Below are positions 59,358-64,000 of a stretch of 64,000 bases of DNA, piece by piece. Made by a program: the position numbers and the translations under genes. The DNA is from Closterium sp. NIES-65. Its lineage: Eukaryota > Streptophyta > Zygnematophyceae > Desmidiales > Closteriaceae. The stretch spans positions 519,614-583,613 of the forward strand of contig CANXME010001298.1 of assembly GCA_948144175.1 (NCBI GenBank), read 5' to 3'. Below the pieces are notes generated by a model. The model saw nothing but the letters and a program-made list of their open reading frames with translations. It made no database searches and was not told the DNA's origin. Each line of letters starts with the position of its first letter. The first letter of the stretch is position 1.

Positions 59358-62300
59358 GAGTGTGTGAGTGTGTGTGTGTGTGTAGGTGTGTGTGTGTGTG
59401 TGTGCGCCTGTTCGTGTGTGCGTGTGTATGGGCATGCGTGTGGGTGGCTTACCAACTCCCATTCATTCCCTCAACCACCTGTACGGAACAATATACTATA
59501 CCACTTTTTTCCCCGCCCTCACCTCCCCGGCCATTCCCAGTTGAGAATTTTATTCACCCGCCTTCTCCTGTCGCTGGCACCCTCCCTGGCACACGTCCCA
59601 TGCAGCTCTCTTTCTTCCTCGTGCTCGCCTGTGCCACTTCACTCGGCGTGCATGCTGTAGCTGCGCATCAGGTGCGCCACTTCCCGTCGCCCTCCCCGTT
59701 TTCGCTCCACTTTACTCTCATTTGGCCTCCCTAGCCTTCCTGTGCCCCCCGCCAAACCACCCCTGCTCCGTGCTTTCCTTTATTTCCCTTCCTTCCCTTT
59801 CTCTCCCCTTCCTTTCCCTTCCTTTCCCTTCCTTTCTCTTTCCCTTCTTATTCGTTCCTTTCATTTCTATTCACATTATTTTCCTCCGTCTCCCTTCCCG
59901 TTCATTTCATTTCGTCCCCTTCCCTCCCTTCTAAACCTTTTCCTTACTTTCCTCCCTTTACCTTCGTTCGTCATGCCCCATGCCACATGCCACATGCCAC
60001 ATGCCCCATGCCACATGCCACATGCCCCATGCCACATGCCCCATGCAACATGCCCCATGCCACATGCCACATGCCACATGCCCCATGCCACATGCCCCAT
60101 GCCACATGCCACATGCCACATGCCCCATGCCACATGCCACATGCCACATGCCCCATGCCACATGCCACATGCCCCATGCCACATGCCACATGTCACATGC
60201 CCCATGCCACATGCCACATGTCACCTGCCCCATGCCACATGTCCCATGCCACATGCCCCATGCCACATGCCCCATGCCCCATGCCCCATGCCCCATGCCA
60301 CATGCCACATGCCCCATGCCACATGCCCCATGCCCCATGCCACATGCCCCATGCCCCATGCCACATGCCCCATGCCACATGCCCCATGCCCCATGCCACA
60401 TGCCCCATGCCACATGCCACATGCCCCATGCCACATGCCACATGCCCAATGCCACATGCCACATGCCCCATGCCACATGCCACATGTCACATGCCCCATG
60501 CAACATGCCACATGCCACATGCCCCATGCCACATGCCCCATGCCACATGCCCCATGACCCCTGCCCCATGCCACATGCCACATGCCCCATGGCCCATGCC
60601 ACATGCCCCATGCCCCATGCCACATGCCCCATGCCCCATGCCCCATGCCCCATGCCACATGGCCCATGCCCCATGCCCCATGCCACATGCCCCATGCCCC
60701 ATGCCCCACATGCCACATGCCCCATGTCCCATGCCCCATGCCACATGCCCCATGCCCCATGCCCCATGCCACATGCCCCATGCCACATGCTCCATGCCCC
60801 ATGCCCCATGCCACGTGCCACATGTCACATGCCCCATGCCACATGCCACATGCCACATGCCACATGCCCCATGCCCCATGCCCCATGCCCCATGCCCCAT
60901 GCCACATGCCACATGCCCCATGCCCCATGCCCCATGCCCATGCCACATGCCCATGCCACATGCCACATGCCACATGCCCCATGCCACATGCCACATGCCA
61001 CATGCCCCATGCCACATGCCATATGCCCCATGCCACATGCCACATGCCCCATGCCACATGCCACATGTCACATGCCCCATGCAACATGCCCCATGCCACA
61101 TGCCACATGCCCCATGCCACATGCCACATGCCCCATGCCCCATGCCACATGTCACATGCCCCATGCAACATGCCACATGCCACATGTCCCATGCCACATG
61201 TCCCATGCCACATGCCCCATGCCCCATGCCCCATGCCCCATGCCACATGCCCCATGCCCCATGCCCCATGCCCCATGCCCCATGCCACATGCCCCATGCC
61301 CCATGCCCCATGCCCCATGCCCCATGCCCATGCCACATGCCCCATGCCACATGCCCCATGCCCCATGCCCCATGCCACATGCCACATGCCCCATGCCCCA
61401 TGCCCCATGCCCCATGCGACATGCCCCATGCCACAAGCCCCATGCCCCATGCCCCATGCCCCATGCCCCATGCCACATGCCCCATGCCCCATGCCCCATT
61501 CCCCATGCCACATGGCCCATGCCCCATGCCCCATGCCACATGCCCCATGCCCCACATGCCACATGCCCCATGCCACATGCCCCATGCCCCATGCCCCATG
61601 CCCCATGCCACATGCCCCATGCCCCATGCCCCATGCCCCATGCCCCATGCCACATGCCCCATGCCCCATGCCCCATGCCCCATGCCCCATGCCACATTCC
61701 CCATGCCCCATGCCCCATGCCCCATGCCCCATGCCACATGCCCCATGCCTCATGCCCCATGCCCCATGCCCCATGCCCCATGCCCCATGCCCCATGCCCA
61801 TGCCACATGCCCCATGCCACATGCCCCATGCCCCATGCCCCATGCCCCTTGCCCCATGCCCCATGCCCCATGCCACATGCCCCATGCCACATGCCCCATG
61901 CCGCATGCCCTATGCCCCATGCCCCATGCCCCATGCCACATGCCCCATGCCGCATGCCCCATGCTCCATGCCCCATGCCCATTCCCCATGCCCCATGCCC
62001 CATGCCCCATGCCACATGCCCCATGCCCCATGCCCCATGCTCCATGCCCCATGCCCCATGCCCCAAGCCCAATTTCCACCCCCGCAGAACCTCATGCGGC
62101 CGCAGGAGGGAAGCATCTACATCGCAGATAGAGTCGCTGCTCCCGAGACCTAAACCCCACCCCTCCCCTCCGCCCTCCCTCTTCCACCATTTGCGCATTC
62201 CCGTCCCCCCACTGCAGATCCTCATGCAGCTGTGGATGGTCAGATGGCTTTGCCACAGCGGGCACCATCATGGCCAGCAGCTTGGCTTGAAACCTTCTCC

Positions 62301-64000
62301 CTTCCCCTTTTCCCATCCCTCCCCCCTCTTCCTCCCCATGCCCCGATGCCCCACTACAGATCCTCATGCAGCTGTGGATGGTCAACATCTACATCGCAGA
62401 TGGCTTTTCCACAGCAGGCACCATCGTGGCCAGCAGCCTGGCGGGACGGATGGCGCAGGCGCAGACCAGGGGCGAGCATGCAACCCTCTTGGCGGACCTA
62501 AGGCTCGTGTGCTGGCGTGTGCTGCGCATGGGATTGATTGCAGGTGAGGGAAGGGGTTGGGGGGAGGCGAGGGAGGGGCATGGGAGCATGTGAGGGTGGG
62601 GCATGGGGGCAGGTGAGGGAGGGGGATGGGGGCAGGTGAGGGAGGGGGATGGGGGCAGGTGAGGGAGGGGGATGGGGGCAGATGAGTGAGGGGGATGGGG
62701 GCAGGTGAGGGAGGGGGATGGGGGCAGGTGAGGGAGGGGGATGGGGGCAGGTGAGTGAGGGGGATGGGGTCAGGTGAGGGAGGGGGAGGGGGGCAGGTGA
62801 GGGAGGGGGATGGGGGCAGGTGAGGGAGGGGGATGGGGGCAGGTGAGTGAGGGGGATGGGGGCAGGTGAGGGAGGGGGATGGGGGCAGGTGAGGGAGGGG
62901 GATGGGGGCAGGTGAGTGAGGGGGATGGGGGCAGGTGAGGGAGGGGGATGGGGGCAGGTGAGGGAGGGGGATGGGGGCAGGTGAGTGAGGGGGATGGGGG
63001 CAGGTGAGGGAGGGGGAGGGGGGCAGGTGAGGGAGGGCCTTTGAGGATGTGTATGTGCCATACAAGGTTGGGAAGATGGCGCTTGTGCAGAGCATCATGC
63101 AGCACTGCTGGCGGACCTTGGGCTCGTGTGCTGGTGCGTGTTGCGCATGGGACTGGTGGTAGTAGGTGATGATCTGAATTGATTCGAAAGAGGCCCATAT
63201 GCCAATCCCCACGTGTGCCTCATCACTGCAGCATGCACTGGATCACTTCATAACGAAGCAGTTGCCTTCTCCCTGCCGCTTATATTCTCTATCTAAACCA
63301 GGCGTGCTTATATGTGCAGCAGAGCATACACATCCCTAGAGCGCCACTTCACGGCTCCCTTCACATACGATGAGGCTGCGTAGGCTTAGGCAACACCGCA
63401 CCGCATACACATTGCTGGAGCACCACGTCACGGCGCTCTTCACGTGTGACGAGGCCACTTAGGCACCCCCTGACCCTCTCTCTCTCCCTTCCCCTCCCCC
63501 CCGTCGACCTCCAGGCATCCTCATCTGTGCGGCATACACATCCCTGGAGCGCCACATCGTTGCGCTCTTCACATATGATGAGGCCACCAAGGCGCAGCTG
63601 AGGCACGTGTGGCTCTTCCTCGCGCTCATGCAACCACTCAACTCCGTGGTGAGTGAATGGATTATTCTCTACGCGCCCAGCCCTTCTCATTCTAATCACC
63701 TTCCCTCGTCATCCACCCTACCAACCCCCCCAGGTATTCGTCTTTGTAGGTCTCATCTACGTCCGTCTCGTCCACGTCCGTCTCGTCCACGTCCGTCTCA
63801 AATAGGTCCGTCTCATCTACGCGGCTCAGGCCTCCTCCTACATGGCAATGCACCCTACCAGAGCGCAGTGCCCCTCATTCCCCTCTTTCCGGCCCCCCTC
63901 CTTCCTCCTAATTTCCTGTATCCTTGGTCCACCCTATCCTCCCAGGTATTCGTGTATGATGGTCTCATCTATGCGGCACAGGCCTTTTCCTACATGGCCG
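56381..64000 (+). CDS. DinF-type MATE transporter, 3' end outside window
   Basis: MATE proteins export organic cations or acids using H+ or Na+ gradients; plant DinF-type members are often plastid or plasma-membrane. Exons: 56381-56621, 57483-57541, 57747-57998, 58234-59301, 59606-59671, 62360-62543, 63515-63648, 63946-64000+. Phases agree at every junction (686 codons so far). Motifs follow bacterial DinF order: LFRLALPSILLQ in helix 1, FNFLVVGVTAK, FYLRVMGVPP, ILRSTLVQ joined to LSFFLVLACATSLG and VHAVAAHQ, then MQLWMVN, IADGFSTAGTIVASSLAG, and VFVYDGLIYAAQAFSY in the last exon. Exon 4 carries a charged loop of about 270 residues (58430-59225) between the two six-helix halves, much longer than usual. 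The start is the only ATG in the exon 1 frame. Confidence 0.88.
56698..57085 (+). other. MATE intron 1: shadow of exon 1 end, then minisatellite
   Basis: 56717-56768 copies the exon 1 end (CTGGACCGCAAGGGCACGCA, GCGTGGGCCGTCGTTGCG) with a GTGAGAC donor-like end. 56825-57075 is an irregular GGGGATGCGCGCG minisatellite with GCACGGGGATGC and CGTGCGGTGGGG variants. Confidence 0.85.
57275..57390 (+). repeat. 26-bp pyrimidine-rich repeat before MATE exon 2
   Basis: About four units of TTTCTCATCCTCGTTCCTCA with CACC spacers, in the upstream part of the polypyrimidine region. No AG inside the unit. Confidence 0.9.
58131..58160 (+). repeat. Poly-T run in MATE intron 3
   Basis: About 28 T, 75 bp upstream of the exon 4 acceptor. 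Confidence 0.95.
59303..59432 (+). repeat. GT microsatellite after MATE exon 4
   Basis: Starts at the exon 4 donor (CAG then GTGTGCGTGTGC) and continues as GT with GCGT and GAGT interruptions. Confidence 0.95.
59974..62072 (+). repeat. 7-bp ATGCCAC/ATGCCCC satellite in MATE intron 5
   Basis: About 300 heptamers, mixed ATGCCAC and ATGCCCC with rare variants (ATGTCAC, ATGCAAC). Runs of ATGCCCC dominate toward the right. It is open in several frames on both strands, giving spurious His/Met/Pro/Cys-rich or Trp/Gly/His/Met-rich frames of up to 855 codons. Confidence 0.97.
62086..62290 (+). other. Two shadow copies of MATE exon 6 start
   Basis: 62085-62150: CCCGCAG, ACCTCATGCGGCCGCAGGA and CATCTACATCGCAGATAG. 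62211-62290: CCACTGCAGATCCTCATGCA, GTGGATGGTCAGATGGCTTT and GGGCACCATCATGGCCAGCA. Real exon 6 starts at 62360. The second copy lacks the codons for NIYIA, and the first breaks off after them. Confidence 0.9.
62541..63044 (+). repeat. 23-bp array of donor-like units after MATE exon 6
   Basis: Exon 6 ends GCAG/GTGAGG. This junction is then repeated about 20 times in a unit GGCAGGTGAGGGAGGGGGAT plus GGG, with GTGAGTGAGG variants. All later donors match GT(G)AG at least as well as the first. Intron use is assumed from the frame of exon 7. Confidence 0.92.
63070..63465 (+). other. Shadow copies of MATE exon 6 end and exon 7
   Basis: 63090-63150 copies the exon 6 end (GCATCATGCAGCAC, GGCGGACCTTGGGCTCGTGT, TTGCGCATGGGACTG). 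63313-63385 and 63396-63460 are two copies of exon 7 (GCATACACATCCCTAGAGCG, TTCACATACGATGAGGC; GCATACACATTGCTGGAGCA, TTCACGTGTGACGAGGC). Both contain stops. Real exon 7 starts at 63515. Confidence 0.9.
63728..63860 (+). other. Shadow copy of MATE exon 8, split by a minisatellite
   Basis: CCCCCCAGGTATTCGTCTTT and GTCTCATCTACG copy the exon 8 start at 63946. Then GTCCGTCTCGTCCAC units intervene, and CTCATCTACGCGGCTCAGG plus CCTCCTCCTACATGGC resume the copy. Confidence 0.9.

Noticed and set aside
59561-59605. Earlier acceptor for MATE exon 5 after TTCCCAG at 59540
   Set aside because: It puts the conserved ACATSLG and VHAVAAHQ motifs out of frame; the acceptor at 59604-59605 restores the DinF-like order in phase 0.
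59980-62547. Open frames of up to 855 codons (His/Met/Pro/Cys-rich on plus, Trp/Gly/His/Met-rich on minus)
   Set aside because: Pure translation of a heptamer satellite, open on both strands, inside a MATE intron.

Overview
The window looks like nuclear DNA of a green plant-lineage organism. GC-rich coding exons are interrupted by many GT-AG introns, and most of the first 30 kb is nested LTR retrotransposons. One host gene is a GLG1-like Golgi protein whose exon order and motifs resemble land-plant homologues; a second is a DinF-type MATE transporter. Plant-style elements are present: copia with initiator-tRNA-Met primer sites, and a chromodomain gypsy. The extreme load of satellites and simple repeats suggests a streptophyte alga (a zygnematophyte would fit), but the species cannot be read from the sequence.

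Layout. 1-5287: copia element A1 (minus strand, left end outside the window), inserted into the 3' end of an older copia, B1 (5288-11707, minus). A solo B-type LTR with target duplication AAGCG sits in the B1 leader. 12019-17670: copia B2 (plus), cut off inside reverse transcriptase. 17671-18164: tail of a gypsy element, G2. 18165-19354: 5' part of a family C element. 19355-22111 plus 29409-29565: chromovirus G1 (minus), split inside its reverse transcriptase by copia B3 (22112-29408, target duplication ATCTG). 29969-46392: GLG1-like gene, 16 inferred coding exons and 1,072 codons. 47707-54408: almost intact copia A2 with 515-bp LTRs and target duplication AAAAC. 54649-55899: a 1.25-kb TRIM-like family C element with matching LTRs and target duplication TGAGC. 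56381-64000: MATE gene, running off the right edge.

The most unusual feature lies in the introns of the two host genes. Almost every intron carries one or more decayed copies of the flanking exon edge, usually with its splice site ('shadow exons'). At three places the splice site itself has become a tandem array: four donors after GLG1 exon 8, ten acceptors exactly 26 bp apart before GLG1 exon 9, and about twenty donor-like units after MATE exon 6. One GLG1 intron holds 130 copies of a 22-bp unit that contains no AG dinucleotide, lying between a shadow copy of an exon and that exon.

Other points of interest: copia B3 keeps one 5.9-kb reading frame with no indel but six in-frame stops, five of them TAG, although its LTRs differ at a single base; family C leaders carry serial hairpins with compensated stem changes; A1 and A2 have a primer site that pairs with the whole 3' half of a tRNA through the T arm; and two hAT-like MITEs share the terminus CTTAGT.

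Exon models were made by hand from reading frame, GT-AG sites and phase. No alignment or database search was run.
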